Origin: CAVPKN01 sp964588495
GTDB taxonomy: Bacteria; Chlamydiota; Chlamydiia; Chlamydiales; JAAKFR01
Reading direction: 5' to 3'
Length of the DNA: 64,000 bases
NCBI GenBank assembly: GCA_964588495.1
Contig: CAZPPS010000010.1
Span: forward strand, 9,457-73,456
The notes beneath the pieces were generated by a model. That model saw only the letters and a list, made by a program, of their open reading frames with translations, made no database searches and had not been told where the DNA came from. Below are positions 26,174 to 35,407 of this stretch, in pieces. How positions within the stretch are numbered: the stretch's first letter is position 1; each line of letters starts with the position of its first letter. The translations under genes were made by a program, and so were the position numbers.

Positions 26174-28363
26174 ATGAATGATATTCCTTCAGAAAATTCA
26201 GACTCAAACGCAGACGAAGAGATTGCAGAGTTTCGATTTTCGCGAGCACAAAGTTATTTTGATAAAAGCATTACCATACGCCTCATCATAGGCGGCATAT
26301 TCTCCCTTTGCCTCTTTTTTTTTCTCCATTTTCGAGAAACCTACATAGAAATTTTAGAACTGGGCAGTGAAGCGAAGAGCTATGTGGTAGCCCAAGTCGA
26401 TTTTGCCTTCCCAGATGAAGAGGCCACCATTATTTTAAGGCAGGAAGCTGCCAACGAGATTGGCAACATCTGGCGGGTCAAAGAAGATCAGGTCAATCAG
26501 CGGGCCACAGAATTTCAAAAATACATTACGCAAAACGAGCAAGGAAGCAAGAAATGGGAAGAGCTGAGTAAGGAATATAATTTTAAAGATGTCGCTTTAG
26601 CCCTCAGCATCTTTACAGATGGTCTTTTACAAAGCCGGTTTACCGATATCAAAACCATATTGCGCATCGATAATCTCCCAGCTGCCGAGCTTCCCATCTC
26701 TGCCCGCTTTGTCTTTCCATTTCTCCCTTCAAAAGAGGCTGTACGCCTCCCGATTCAGTTCTGGTCCAATTTTGGCAAAACGGTCTTTACAGAAAATCAG
26801 ATTCCACAACCTGTTGCGAGCTTCATTTTGCACTATTTTGAGCCCTTTATGTGGAATTTTGAAATGGATCAGGGGATGGAATATACGCTGCGCAAAATTG
26901 CTCAGTCTAAAATTCCTGAAAAATTTACCCGTGTGAGGGCTGGAGAGCGGATTTTAGATCAGGGGGAAAAAGTGCAGCTCCGCCATATTGCGATGCTGCA
27001 GGCGATGAAAGAAAAGCTCAATCAGAAAAGGAATTTGCTCGATCCGATCACCATTGCAGGTTCTTTACTGATGACCCTCCTTTTTGTGGGAGTGGTTGGG
27101 ATTTTCATCAAAGAAAATCATCGGGACATCTTCTATTCCAACAGAAAGCTGGCCCTTCTTGCGACGATTTTGGTTTTATCGCTGTTCCTTGCTAAAACTG
27201 TGGAAGTTTTCCTCCTCAAGAACCCCACTCACATGATCGACAATGTCCAATTTCCCCTCTTTGTCCCTTTTGCAGCCATTTTAATTGCAAGCCTTCTCAA
27301 TATCCGGATCGCAGCTTTTGCGAGCATCTTTTTAGCGGTCATTTATGCTTTGGCCCTTGCTGTCGACCCTATTCCTTTCTTAATCATCAACATCATCACA
27401 GCGATGATTGCGATTATGACAGGGCAGAAACTGCGCCGAAGAAAAGATGTTTTCATTGTGTGTGGGAAAGCCTGGCTTGCCGCCATTGTGGTTCTTTTAG
27501 CTTTCGATCTTTATGGCAACACAGCCTTTTCTCTAGCCTTTTTGAGCGATCTGACAAGTACTTTTCTGTTTATGCTCTTTACAGCAGTGGCTGTTGTGGG
27601 TCTTCTTCCGATTTTAGAGTCGATATTCCAGATCATGACAGACATTACGTTGATGGAGTTTATGGACCCCAGCAACGAGACTTTGCGGCGGCTAACTATT
27701 GAGGCTCCTGGAACCTATCAGCACTCGATGGTTGTCGGACACCTTTCAGAGTCGGCTGCGGGGGCAATTGGAGCCAACGGCCTTTTTTGTAGAGTCGCCA
27801 CTCAATACCATGACATTGGCAAATTGACAAATCCCCAATATTTTACCGAAAACCAGCTTGGGGGAATGGACATGCACCAATTGTTGACCCCTTTAGAGTC
27901 TGCGCAGGTCATTGTAGCCCACGTTTCAGAAGGGGTGGCTTTGGCGCGCAAAGTGGGGCTTCCGGAGCAGTTTATCGACGTGATCAAGGAACATCACGGC
28001 ACCACCCTTGTCTATTACTTTTACCACAAACAAGTGGAGCTGCTGGGACGGGACCGGAGCAAAATCGATGAAAAAGATTTCCGCTATAGCGGTCCTAAGC
28101 CACGCACCAAAGAATCGACCATCATCATGATTTCTGACACGCTCGAAGCTGCATCGCGCTGTTTAGATATTTTCAATGAAGAGACTGTGACAGATCTTGT
28201 TGATAAGCTGATCGCTCACAAAATGGAAGATGGGCAATTTGATGAATCCCTTTTGACCTTTGAAGAGCTGGGAATTGTCAAACAAACCTTGATCAAAACG
28301 CTTTTGGCCGCCAGTCATCCAAGGATTAAATATCCGCCCCACCATCCTGGAGAAGAGGGATGA
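26174..28363 (+). CDS. 7TM-HD domain phosphodiesterase, PgpH-like
   Basis: The 729-residue protein has one N-terminal helix, a large extracytoplasmic domain (about 60-290, 7TMR-HDED type), a block of about seven hydrophobic helices (295-480) and a cytosolic HD domain: APGTYQHSMVVGHL, then ATQYHDIGKLTNPQYF and VIKEHHGTTLVYYFY. This is the PgpH layout; PgpH enzymes hydrolyse cyclic di-AMP. The metal-binding histidines and the HD pair are intact. The stop overlaps the ATG of the following SDR gene. Confidence 0.88.
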   Translation: MNDIPSENSDSNADEEIAEFRFSRAQSYFDKSITIRLIIGGIFSLCLFFFLHFRETYIEILELGSEAKSYVVAQVDFAFPDEEATIILRQEAANEIGNIWRVKEDQVNQRATEFQKYITQNEQGSKKWEELSKEYNFKDVALALSIFTDGLLQSRFTDIKTILRIDNLPAAELPISARFVFPFLPSKEAVRLPIQFWSNFGKTVFTENQIPQPVASFILHYFEPFMWNFEMDQGMEYTLRKIAQSKIPEKFTRVRAGERILDQGEKVQLRHIAMLQAMKEKLNQKRNLLDPITIAGSLLMTLLFVGVVGIFIKENHRDIFYSNRKLALLATILVLSLFLAKTVEVFLLKNPTHMIDNVQFPLFVPFAAILIASLLNIRIAAFASIFLAVIYALALAVDPIPFLIINIITAMIAIMTGQKLRRRKDVFIVCGKAWLAAIVVLLAFDLYGNTAFSLAFLSDLTSTFLFMLFTAVAVVGLLPILESIFQIMTDITLMEFMDPSNETLRRLTIEAPGTYQHSMVVGHLSESAAGAIGANGLFCRVATQYHDIGKLTNPQYFTENQLGGMDMHQLLTPLESAQVIVAHVSEGVALARKVGLPEQFIDVIKEHHGTTLVYYFYHKQVELLGRDRSKIDEKDFRYSGPKPRTKESTIIMISDTLEAASRCLDIFNEETVTDLVDKLIAHKMEDGQFDESLLTFEELGIVKQTLIKTLLAASHPRIKYPPHHPGEEG

Positions 28364-29115
28364 AATTTGAAAGGGCCTTAATTACTGGGGCCAGCTCTGG
28401 AATTGGGGAGGCACTTGCCCACCTTTTAACTCAAAAAGGGATCTCTTTGATTGTGTCGGGAAGAAATCAAGAGCGCCTTGAAAAATTAAAAGCCGAGCAA
28501 ATCCTCGTAGTCGATCTTCAAAATCGTGAAGAGAGAAAAAAAATCATTGAGACAATCCGCCAGAAAACGCCCGATTTGGTGATTAACTGCGCAGGTTTTG
28601 GCTTTATGGGCGATCTTTTGACAATCTCCGTAGAAGAGCAGCTTGCCATGGTTGAGGTAAATGTGATGGCGGCCCTTGAGATTACACTGGAAGCAGCGCG
28701 TGCCTTGGTTAGAGCAGGAAAAAAAGGGGTGATCCTGAATGTCTCCTCTGTGGCGGGCGAATTTCCCTGTCCAGGGGAAAGCGTTTATGGAGCGACAAAG
28801 GCTTTTTTGACAAAAGCCTCTCAGGCTTTAGATGTTGAAGTGCGGGTAAAAGGGATCTCTATACTCGCAAGCTGTCCTGGAATGGTGGCTACTGATTTTA
28901 CAAACCGGGCGGCAAAAAAACAGGTGAACAACCTGGGAAGTGTGGTCATGACCCCCCAATTTGCGGCAGAAGAAATTTGGCGGCAAATTGAGAAAAGGAA
29001 AAAAAAGCATATTTTCAATTGGCAGTATCGGGTACTCTCTTGGTTTGCAAAATACTTGGTACCCAATTCACTTATCGAAAAAATTATATGGAAGCAGATC
29101 AAACAGAGAACGTAA
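28360..29115 (+). CDS. Short-chain dehydrogenase/reductase
   Basis: The 251-residue Rossmann enzyme shows TGASSGIGEALAHLL (cofactor loop), NCAGFGFMGD, the catalytic serine in NVSSVAGEF, YGATKAF with Tyr and Lys of the catalytic triad, and SCPGMVATDF. The SGRNQERL segment suggests an NADP(H)-preferring DltE/YqjQ-like member. Substrate unknown. Start ATG 28360 overlaps the PgpH-like stop; the 3' end overlaps the DEAD-box start by 28 bases, so three genes are coupled. Confidence 0.88.
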   Translation: MKFERALITGASSGIGEALAHLLTQKGISLIVSGRNQERLEKLKAEQILVVDLQNREERKKIIETIRQKTPDLVINCAGFGFMGDLLTISVEEQLAMVEVNVMAALEITLEAARALVRAGKKGVILNVSSVAGEFPCPGESVYGATKAFLTKASQALDVEVRVKGISILASCPGMVATDFTNRAAKKQVNNLGSVVMTPQFAAEEIWRQIEKRKKKHIFNWQYRVLSWFAKYLVPNSLIEKIIWKQIKQRT

Positions 29116-30281
29116 ATAATTTTGAATCTTTGAATTTAGACCCTTTGGTTCTCGATGCCATCCGGGAAATGGGTTATTTAACTCCCACTCCCATTCAGCA
29201 AAACACCATCCCCTTGATTATTGAGGGAAAAGATCTGATTGCTTTGGCTGAAACAGGCTCGGGAAAAACAGCTGCTTGCTGTATCCCCATTTGCCACAAA
29301 GTGGATCCCAAAAATATCCACGTACAGGCGCTGATTGTGGTTCCGACGCGGGAGCTTGCCCTTCAATACGCGACCGAGGCCCAAAAAATTGGACGCGTCA
29401 AGCAGGTCAAAGCTTTTGCCCTCTTTGGAGGGGAAGACATGCAGATGCAGCGTGCCAAGCTCAAAGATGGTGTGCAAGTTTTGATTGCAACACCAGGCAG
29501 ATTGATCGATTTTATCTACGCCCGGGCCATTAATTTGACACAAGTTGAGACACTTGTTCTCGATGAGGCCGATCAAATGCTCGGGATGGGTTTTTATGAG
29601 GACTTGGAATTTATTATCCAATGTCTGAACCACGCCCATCAAACTCTTCTATTTTCGGCAACCATGCCCAAACAGATCCGTTCGATTGCAAAAAACCACA
29701 TGCAACAGCCGCTTGAGATCTCTCTGATTTCAGAACAATCAACTCCCGACTCGCTCACGCATCAATTTCTTTTTTGTCCGCAGCCTAAACAGCGCAGAGA
29801 AGAGCTATTAACCCTTCTTCAGGAAACCGATCCCAAACAGTGCCTTGTCTTTGTCAATTCAAGACGGGAAGTCGAAGAGCTCTACTATGCCTTTAAATCG
29901 AAGCTCTCAGGTGTTGATTACCTCCACGGTGGCCTTGAACAGAACATCCGGACAATTGTCACCAATAAATTCATGAAAGGAAAAATCCGTTACCTGATTG
30001 CAACAGACATTGCAGCAAGAGGGCTTGATTTTTCAAACGTCTCCCACGTCTTTAACTACCATTTCCCCTTCGACAATGAAACCTACCTGCACCGTGCAGG
30101 ACGGACCGGTAGGTCGGGACGGATTGGGACTTGCGTCACACTTGTCACTTCCCGCGACTTGTCTCAAGCAAGCCAGCTCTTCAAAATGCTGCACAAAGAG
30201 CCTGATTGGCTCAGAAAGCCCCCTTCGCGCTCTGCATCCACATCTGATAGATCCCCAAGACCTCCCCGCAAACAAGATTAG
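29088..30281 (+). CDS. DEAD-box ATP-dependent RNA helicase
   Basis: The 397-residue helicase has all the core motifs: Q motif GYLTPTPIQ, AETGSGKTAA, PTRELALQYA, TPGRLIDF, LDEADQMLGMGF, FSATMP, VFVNSRREVEELY, ATDIAARGLDF and HRAGRTGRSGR, and a short Ser/Pro/Arg tail. It remodels RNA, for example in ribosome assembly or mRNA decay (RhlE/DeaD group; which one is not decidable). I chose ATG 29088; the frame extends upstream into the SDR gene but homology begins near FESLNLDPLV. Confidence 0.94.
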   Translation: MEADQTENVNNFESLNLDPLVLDAIREMGYLTPTPIQQNTIPLIIEGKDLIALAETGSGKTAACCIPICHKVDPKNIHVQALIVVPTRELALQYATEAQKIGRVKQVKAFALFGGEDMQMQRAKLKDGVQVLIATPGRLIDFIYARAINLTQVETLVLDEADQMLGMGFYEDLEFIIQCLNHAHQTLLFSATMPKQIRSIAKNHMQQPLEISLISEQSTPDSLTHQFLFCPQPKQRREELLTLLQETDPKQCLVFVNSRREVEELYYAFKSKLSGVDYLHGGLEQNIRTIVTNKFMKGKIRYLIATDIAARGLDFSNVSHVFNYHFPFDNETYLHRAGRTGRSGRIGTCVTLVTSRDLSQASQLFKMLHKEPDWLRKPPSRSASTSDRSPRPPRKQD

Positions 30282-30330
30282 TCGGTAACAAAGAGAGATT
30301 ATTTTTGGACTTTTGTAGAAAAAGTTCCGT

Positions 30331-30552
30331 GTAAACTCAACACAAAAACACGAAGATACAAAGACACAAAGAGAGGGAAATTTTTCCTCTCTCGGTGTCC
30401 TCTGTGGTTTCATAAATTCCCGAAAAGCATTTTATCACAAGCGTGTATGGAAAAATAAAAAAACCACAGAGATCAGAGAGTACACAGAGAGGGGGACATA
30501 AATAACCCTATCTCTTTGTGTCTTTGCGTCTTTGTGTCTTCGTGTTGGATTA
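30331..30552 (+). repeat. Composite palindrome: family A outer arms enclosing a CCACAGAG inner palindrome
   Basis: The 354-base gap after the DEAD-box gene has no gene. Outer arms AACTCAACAC...CACAAAGAGAG (30334-30374) and CTCTTTGTGTC...CGTGTTGGATT (30512-30551) belong to family A. Between them lies a second inverted repeat (about 30387-30497) with arms CGGTGTCCTCTGTGGTTT and AACCACAGAGATCAGAGAG, and a centre including TAAATTCCCGAAAAGC. The centre matches that of the copy near 43190, so the inner unit is a true dispersed element. Confidence 0.85.
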
Positions 30553-30635
30553 AAACGCAACTTTTATACAAAAAATCCTCAAGCCTAGACAGGAAACAGA
30601 GAGAAGATAGCCTCTCTCTCTTTGTGTTTAAAGTG

Positions 30636-32213
30636 TTAGGTGGTTTTTTTCGCTTGGAACATGAGCCCCACCTCTGCCAGGTCTCTATCTGTCTTCAGCT
30701 TTTGCAAGCTGTATTCCGTTTTTTGCACAAGTTTTTCGAGATCGGCTAACATGATCTTTCTTGCAGATTCCACGCCGTGCTCCTGACAGAGAGTTAAAAA
30801 CTCGATTTTTTTACCACTTGCATGGATTGCTTCATGGAAACTAAGGTGGCTTTCCCGTTTCTGTTGGATTGTCGTTTCGAGATCCTTGACCTCTTGAAGG
30901 ATAGGGCCTCGCTTTTGTTCCAGTTCTTCTTCAGTGATCTCAAAGAGCTGACTATCTTCTGGTAGATTAAAGAAATTGAGAGGAGAGCCAAATAAACGTT
31001 CTCTGGCATTGTATTGATTGTGAATACAGACGCCGATCTCAGCATCTACTGCTTTCTGGTCTTTGATCAACTTATCAAGAATTGCACGTTCTTCCAGGTT
31101 CAGCGTGCTAATTGATTTTTGATCTCCCTCAAATTTCTGACAATAGGTTTGCGTAAGACGGTAAGCGCTGAGTTCATGCTCCTTAAGGGCGATTTCTTTT
31201 TCCATTTTATTTTTAGACTTCAAGAATAAAAATTTCTCTTCCTGCAACTCAAAAGCCTCTTTGTGGCGGAATAAATGCTTTAATTCCTTAAAGTCAAACA
31301 TTTCCTGAATGTCATAAGAGGGTGCTCGATTCATAGGAGATTTATTGGGGACTAAATTATCACAACACGCGTTTCCATAGAGGACGTATTCGTCGGATGG
31401 AGGCGAAAAGGAGAGAGTGAGTTCCTTAAAGTAGTGCTTTATATAGGTGATTTCTTTTTTAGAGAACAGGAGCAATAAGTTAGGTTCTTGGAGTTTACAA
31501 AAGATTTGTACTTTTCTTTCAAGCTCTGGAATAGATCCAAACATATTCTTCACTTGACCCTTCACAACCCTGGGTGAAACCTCAAATATTTGCTGAAGGA
31601 ATGGGTCGCAAGTTTCGCAACTATAGATGGAACCCTCGCCTTCAGATCTTTCGACATCCAAAGAGCCCAGTTTTTTAAGTGTTTTTTTAGCTTCCTTATT
31701 CGCTTGTAGCAATGTTTCTGAATCTATTTGCTGTATCTGAGACTTAATCTGATAAAGCGGATGCTTATTTAAAGCATAATTGGTAAACACACAAGCTACA
31801 CGTCCCAAGTTGCTTGAAGAATTGGTCCATTCTGTCCAGCTTTCATTTGAAAAAAGGCGGCTGACATAGCCATCTGGCTTTTTAAGGGATTGCATCAATG
31901 TTTGATTGTTTGTGTTGTACATCATCCAGAACACTTTAGCTAAAGAATTCAGATGTTTGCCATGGGTGCCATTCATGGCCAATACACATTCAAGAGCTTG
32001 GGTAAACCCTCGAATTTTGCGCACAGTGGTCTCGATCATGTCAGTTGGGCTATAAGTAGTATCGTTAGTGAATATGCGAGTTAGCTCTTTTAGTTGGGAC
32101 ACATTTAGTGATTTTTTTGAAAAGCCAATGGAAGAATCGGAATAGCCTTGGCAAGCATTTTCATGATAAGCAATATTAGATGTAAAACGATAAGCTTCTG
32201 GCGCTTGAGACAT
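30636..32213 (-). CDS. Hypothetical 525-residue protein with C-terminal coiled coil
   Basis: I do not recognise this protein. The N-terminal 200 residues are polar and helical with no signal peptide. A cysteine cluster CETCDPF lies near residue 200. Two long heptad-rich segments follow (about 335-370 and 435-520), full of Lys, Glu, Gln and Leu. No catalytic motif or membrane helix is visible. It stands alone between repeats, divergent from a secreted-protein gene across an AT-rich gap that should hold both promoters. A structural or effector-like role is possible but unproven. Confidence 0.75.
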   Translation of the reverse strand: MSQAPEAYRFTSNIAYHENACQGYSDSSIGFSKKSLNVSQLKELTRIFTNDTTYSPTDMIETTVRKIRGFTQALECVLAMNGTHGKHLNSLAKVFWMMYNTNNQTLMQSLKKPDGYVSRLFSNESWTEWTNSSSNLGRVACVFTNYALNKHPLYQIKSQIQQIDSETLLQANKEAKKTLKKLGSLDVERSEGEGSIYSCETCDPFLQQIFEVSPRVVKGQVKNMFGSIPELERKVQIFCKLQEPNLLLLFSKKEITYIKHYFKELTLSFSPPSDEYVLYGNACCDNLVPNKSPMNRAPSYDIQEMFDFKELKHLFRHKEAFELQEEKFLFLKSKNKMEKEIALKEHELSAYRLTQTYCQKFEGDQKSISTLNLEERAILDKLIKDQKAVDAEIGVCIHNQYNARERLFGSPLNFFNLPEDSQLFEITEEELEQKRGPILQEVKDLETTIQQKRESHLSFHEAIHASGKKIEFLTLCQEHGVESARKIMLADLEKLVQKTEYSLQKLKTDRDLAEVGLMFQAKKTT

Positions 32214-32469
32214 AAGAAAGCCCTTTGTGTGTTAATATTTTAATGATAAAAAATTTATCGGGTATTAATCTATACTGAAAGCACGACTTTATTCAAGAAA
32301 TATTTAGCTCATCAAAATTTTCTCCTAAGAATTTATAGTAAATTAAGCAGCTCCAGGTCTTTACATGCGAAAATTATCTGATCGGCAAGTAATAGATTCT
32401 TATTTATTGGAACAAATTATATTAAGTGATTAACATCTTTTGTTTTAGGTAAAAACGCATGAGGTATTT

Positions 32470-33297
32470 ATGCAATCATTGAAAAAATTTTGTTTATTAG
32501 CAGCCGTTGCTGCCGTGGCTTGCGGTTCTGTGCAAGCGGAAGAGAACTGTTACGAAAAATATCGGGAATCTGCCATCAGCAGCGCAAGTGGCACTCCCTG
32601 GAACGCGGAGCGACACATTGAGCTGGTAAGACACGCCAATGATCTTGTCACAACGTGCCCGATTCCCAAAGCTTACCCAATTTCCATTGATGATTTGGAA
32701 GAAATTTATGGCGTCCGAGAAACAATCCCTTTTTTCGCGTATAGCAGCATGATTGATATGGAATCTGCAGCCGTTAAAGCTATCTCAGTTCAAGGGGCTG
32801 CCACCCAAACACCCGCGATCGCTTTTGGGATTCAGCGTACTTTTAACCGAGCAATGCAAGCAGAAACAGTTGCTGGCGGCTTTGGCCCTCTTGCCCGTGA
32901 GAATGATCTTGCCATATTGAACTGTTTCTACAAAAAAGATGCTGTTGTCAATGGTGTTCTTTTTGATCTTCCTATTGAAGATTTGCAGATTTTGACAAAA
33001 CGGGAAGTGGGCTATAACCTCATTCCGGTGACTGTGATGCGTTGGGACGATGCGTGCCATTCTTCTCAGCCACAAGCTTTTATCGCCTACACTTTCCAAA
33101 CCCCCGACTACAAGGGACAAGGAGAGCGTTTCACAAGCCCAAACGTTAACCCAATTCCCCCCTACTTCAACAACCTCCAGAAAGGGATTAACAAGTGGGG
33201 TTCAGACTTTACAGCCATGTGGTGGGCCACAACCTACCTCGCGGACCAAAAAACCGTCGTGAACGCACTTCCCTACGAAAATATCGACCTGAAATAG
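32470..33297 (+). CDS. Secreted gamma-glutamylcyclotransferase-like protein
   Basis: The 275-residue product begins with a clear signal peptide (residues 1-23, cleavage after VQA). The mature part shows FFAYSSMIDMESAAV (about 88-102), like the F-x-YGS loop of the GGCT fold. NGVLFDLPIEDLQIL then leads into TKREVGYNLIPV, where Glu179 fits the catalytic glutamate. GGCT enzymes cleave gamma-glutamyl peptides to 5-oxoproline; an exported version is unusual. The glycine of the YGS motif is serine here, so substrate may differ. It stands alone, with an ATGAGGTATTT leader before the ATG. Confidence 0.68.
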   Translation: MQSLKKFCLLAAVAAVACGSVQAEENCYEKYRESAISSASGTPWNAERHIELVRHANDLVTTCPIPKAYPISIDDLEEIYGVRETIPFFAYSSMIDMESAAVKAISVQGAATQTPAIAFGIQRTFNRAMQAETVAGGFGPLARENDLAILNCFYKKDAVVNGVLFDLPIEDLQILTKREVGYNLIPVTVMRWDDACHSSQPQAFIAYTFQTPDYKGQGERFTSPNVNPIPPYFNNLQKGINKWGSDFTAMWWATTYLADQKTVVNALPYENIDLK

Positions 33298-33429
33298 GCC
33301 GATTTCTCGCTTGTTATTATCGATTTTCCCCATTTTCGATAATAACAAGCTTTCTTAATAATAAATTGATTTTACAAAATTTTTTATTTTAGATATCATT
33401 AAAGTTATCTATTTTCACAGGATTAATAA

Positions 33430-34209
33430 ATGAGTCAATCCGCTGGTGTGTTGGGAACAAATTTTGTACAACGATCGCAACCTACAGAGGAATCCTGTAT
33501 GCCGATCGTATGCAAGACCACTCTCATAGGTCTTGGCATCCTTTGCATCATCGGAAGTGCTGTGGCGGCAGGAGTTCTCTTTTCTCATTTAGGCTATTCC
33601 TCTTTAGGCTTTCTTGCAGGTATTCCCATTGGGATTGGATTGATCATCCTTGGTGTGCGTTGTACAAAAGATGCAGCAGCGCCTGATCGTGTCCGAGCCC
33701 ATTCAGAAGTTGAATTGCCAGCAGCTGCCAAAGAATTAAAAACTTATCTTTTTGACGAACTCTTTAGGAAGGATACGATCAAATACTGCCTGCCCCTTGG
33801 GAAAATGGTGTCCATCATCAATGATTATTTGAAAGTATTTAATGAGAGACATGGGCTGCAATTGAAAGCGATGATAACCGTGCATGCCAACATTGAAAAT
33901 GATCCTTGGCAAACGATTAAAATTCTGGATTGCAGCATTAAACAGGTGGGTCAAGAGTCTCCGTTTTTAAAGGCTCTCAATGATGATCTGTACAAAAATC
34001 ACGGTCTCATTTCAAACGGGGGTGATTCAAATCAGGTTGTCAGAGGTAAACAAAAGCAAACGCCCGTCTATTTTATAAAGAACAACGTTCCAATGTCTCC
34101 TCAAATCCAAATTTCACGCATCGACATTCGAAAAATATTAAATCTGATTAATGAAGAGCAATATTTTCAGGAGCTCCAGGACGCCTACAAAGGCAAAAAA
34201 AGCGACTAG
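33430..34209 (+). CDS. Inc-like membrane protein with C-terminal cytosolic domain
   Basis: The 259-residue protein has a polar first 25 residues, then a bilobed hydrophobic block (about 28-78: LIGLGILCIIGSAVAAGVLF, then a second lobe LGFLAGIPIGIGLIILGV) with a short turn. A hydrophilic domain of about 180 residues follows, with no recognised fold. Chlamydial inclusion-membrane proteins have exactly this hydrophobic signature and expose the rest to host cytosol; here it is inferred from layout alone. A typical ATAAATG start region is present; ribosome site weak. Confidence 0.75.
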   Translation: MSQSAGVLGTNFVQRSQPTEESCMPIVCKTTLIGLGILCIIGSAVAAGVLFSHLGYSSLGFLAGIPIGIGLIILGVRCTKDAAAPDRVRAHSEVELPAAAKELKTYLFDELFRKDTIKYCLPLGKMVSIINDYLKVFNERHGLQLKAMITVHANIENDPWQTIKILDCSIKQVGQESPFLKALNDDLYKNHGLISNGGDSNQVVRGKQKQTPVYFIKNNVPMSPQIQISRIDIRKILNLINEEQYFQELQDAYKGKKSD

Positions 34210-34222
34210 TTGTTTGCAAAGC

Positions 34223-34356
34223 CTTCCTGGAGTGTGGCGATTCTTCGTCGCCCTTCAATTGGTGAAAAGACCTTTTGGGTTGGGCAGACGTCTCCCAAAC
34301 ATTGAGTTCCCCTCCGAATTTTTTGCCCATAGAAGAGCGCCGCACTCCAGAAAGGT
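34223..34356 (+). repeat. Intergenic palindrome, family B, copy 2
   Basis: Left part CTTCCTGGAGTGTGGCGATT and TCGCCCTTCAATT (34223-34260) and right part GAGCGCCGCACTCCAGAAAG (34335-34354) are inverted copies of the family B arm. The arms are less perfect than in copy 1. The rest of the gap to 34476 shows no gene. Confidence 0.78.
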
Positions 34357-34475
34357 TAAGAACCCAAAACTCAGGTTAGGTTAAGATTTTTTTGCGGCGT
34401 CCAGGAGGATAAGATTAGTTCCCAGTTCTCCTAAATTTTGTGATTTTCTTACAAATCATCCTTTAGTTGACTGAG

Positions 34476-35309
34476 CTAATGAGCCTGAGAAAAGCCTAAG
34501 GATTTAATTTCCCAGTTTAAAGCTTCCAATCCTGACTTATTATCCTTGATTGATTGCGATATTTCGGCACTTTCTGCTTTTAGAGTCTCAATTTCTAACC
34601 GATACTGCTCTGTATTTTGAGTTAAATCGCTAATCTGTACTCTGAGCTTGACTATGTTAGTATTTAGGGTACTTTTATGTGTTTCTAAAAACTTTTGTCT
34701 TCTTTCTTTGATGATTTCGGCCTTGGTATCGGCATTGAAAATGACACGCTTATCAAGAAACCTCTTTACTGCATCAGGGTTTTTTAATGTATCCAACTCT
34801 TCTCTGTTTTTATCAATCTGTTCTTGAAATAAAGTAATCATGTCAGTGTCATCTTGCATATGCCGCTGCTGTATAAGGATAGCGTTCTGCTTAGCTTCCA
34901 AGTCTCTATTGAAATTCTCGTTTTTCGATACCAAATCTTTTTGCTTTAGAGTTAACTCATTCCTTTTATCTTCCGCTTTCTTTTCTGTTGTATTTGGGAG
35001 TTCTATTGTTACTGTTTCAGGATTTTCTGGTGGTTTTGTGGCATTTATTGGAGCAGAATCACTACGGAGGCTTTGGTAATCGGGTACAAAGGGAAGATTC
35101 TCATTTCTGGAAGGTTGGCCATCGTTTGGCGTACAGTAGGAACACAAAGCAAATAAACCATGGAAAAGACCTGCTGTTATAGCTCCAAAAACAAAACTTG
35201 CAACAGTAGTCGCAATTTTTGTGTCGGTGTTGTCGCCCCATTCCCGACATCCAGAGAATTCCAGGGGATCGAGAAATTTCCCAATATAATTAGTAATTGA
35301 ATCGCCCAT
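34476..35309 (-). CDS. Hypothetical protein: N-terminal hydrophobic segment plus long coiled coil
   Basis: The 277-residue protein has one Gly/Ala-rich hydrophobic segment (about 30-57, ATTVASFVFGAITAGLFHGL then a cysteine pair), a linker, and a coiled coil from about 110 to 265 dominated by Lys, Glu, Gln, Asn and Leu heptads. This layout (membrane anchor plus extended coil) resembles chlamydial Inc proteins with SNARE-like coils, but no specific family is recognised. It neighbours another Inc-like gene in a lineage-specific region. Confidence 0.7.
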   Translation of the reverse strand: MGDSITNYIGKFLDPLEFSGCREWGDNTDTKIATTVASFVFGAITAGLFHGLFALCSYCTPNDGQPSRNENLPFVPDYQSLRSDSAPINATKPPENPETVTIELPNTTEKKAEDKRNELTLKQKDLVSKNENFNRDLEAKQNAILIQQRHMQDDTDMITLFQEQIDKNREELDTLKNPDAVKRFLDKRVIFNADTKAEIIKERRQKFLETHKSTLNTNIVKLRVQISDLTQNTEQYRLEIETLKAESAEISQSIKDNKSGLEALNWEIKSLGFSQAH

Positions 35310-35407
35310 GATTATCCTTTGATTTAGGCACTGATTATATAGATTAAATTATTAAAAATCAATATAAAAAAATTGAATATCTATTATCGATTTATTAACT
35401 ATTTTTG

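Noticed and set aside
30331..30552. Possible CRISPR array from regularly spaced CACAAAGA units
   Set aside because: The units are 7-8 bases and form inverted arms, with no unique spacers or cas genes.
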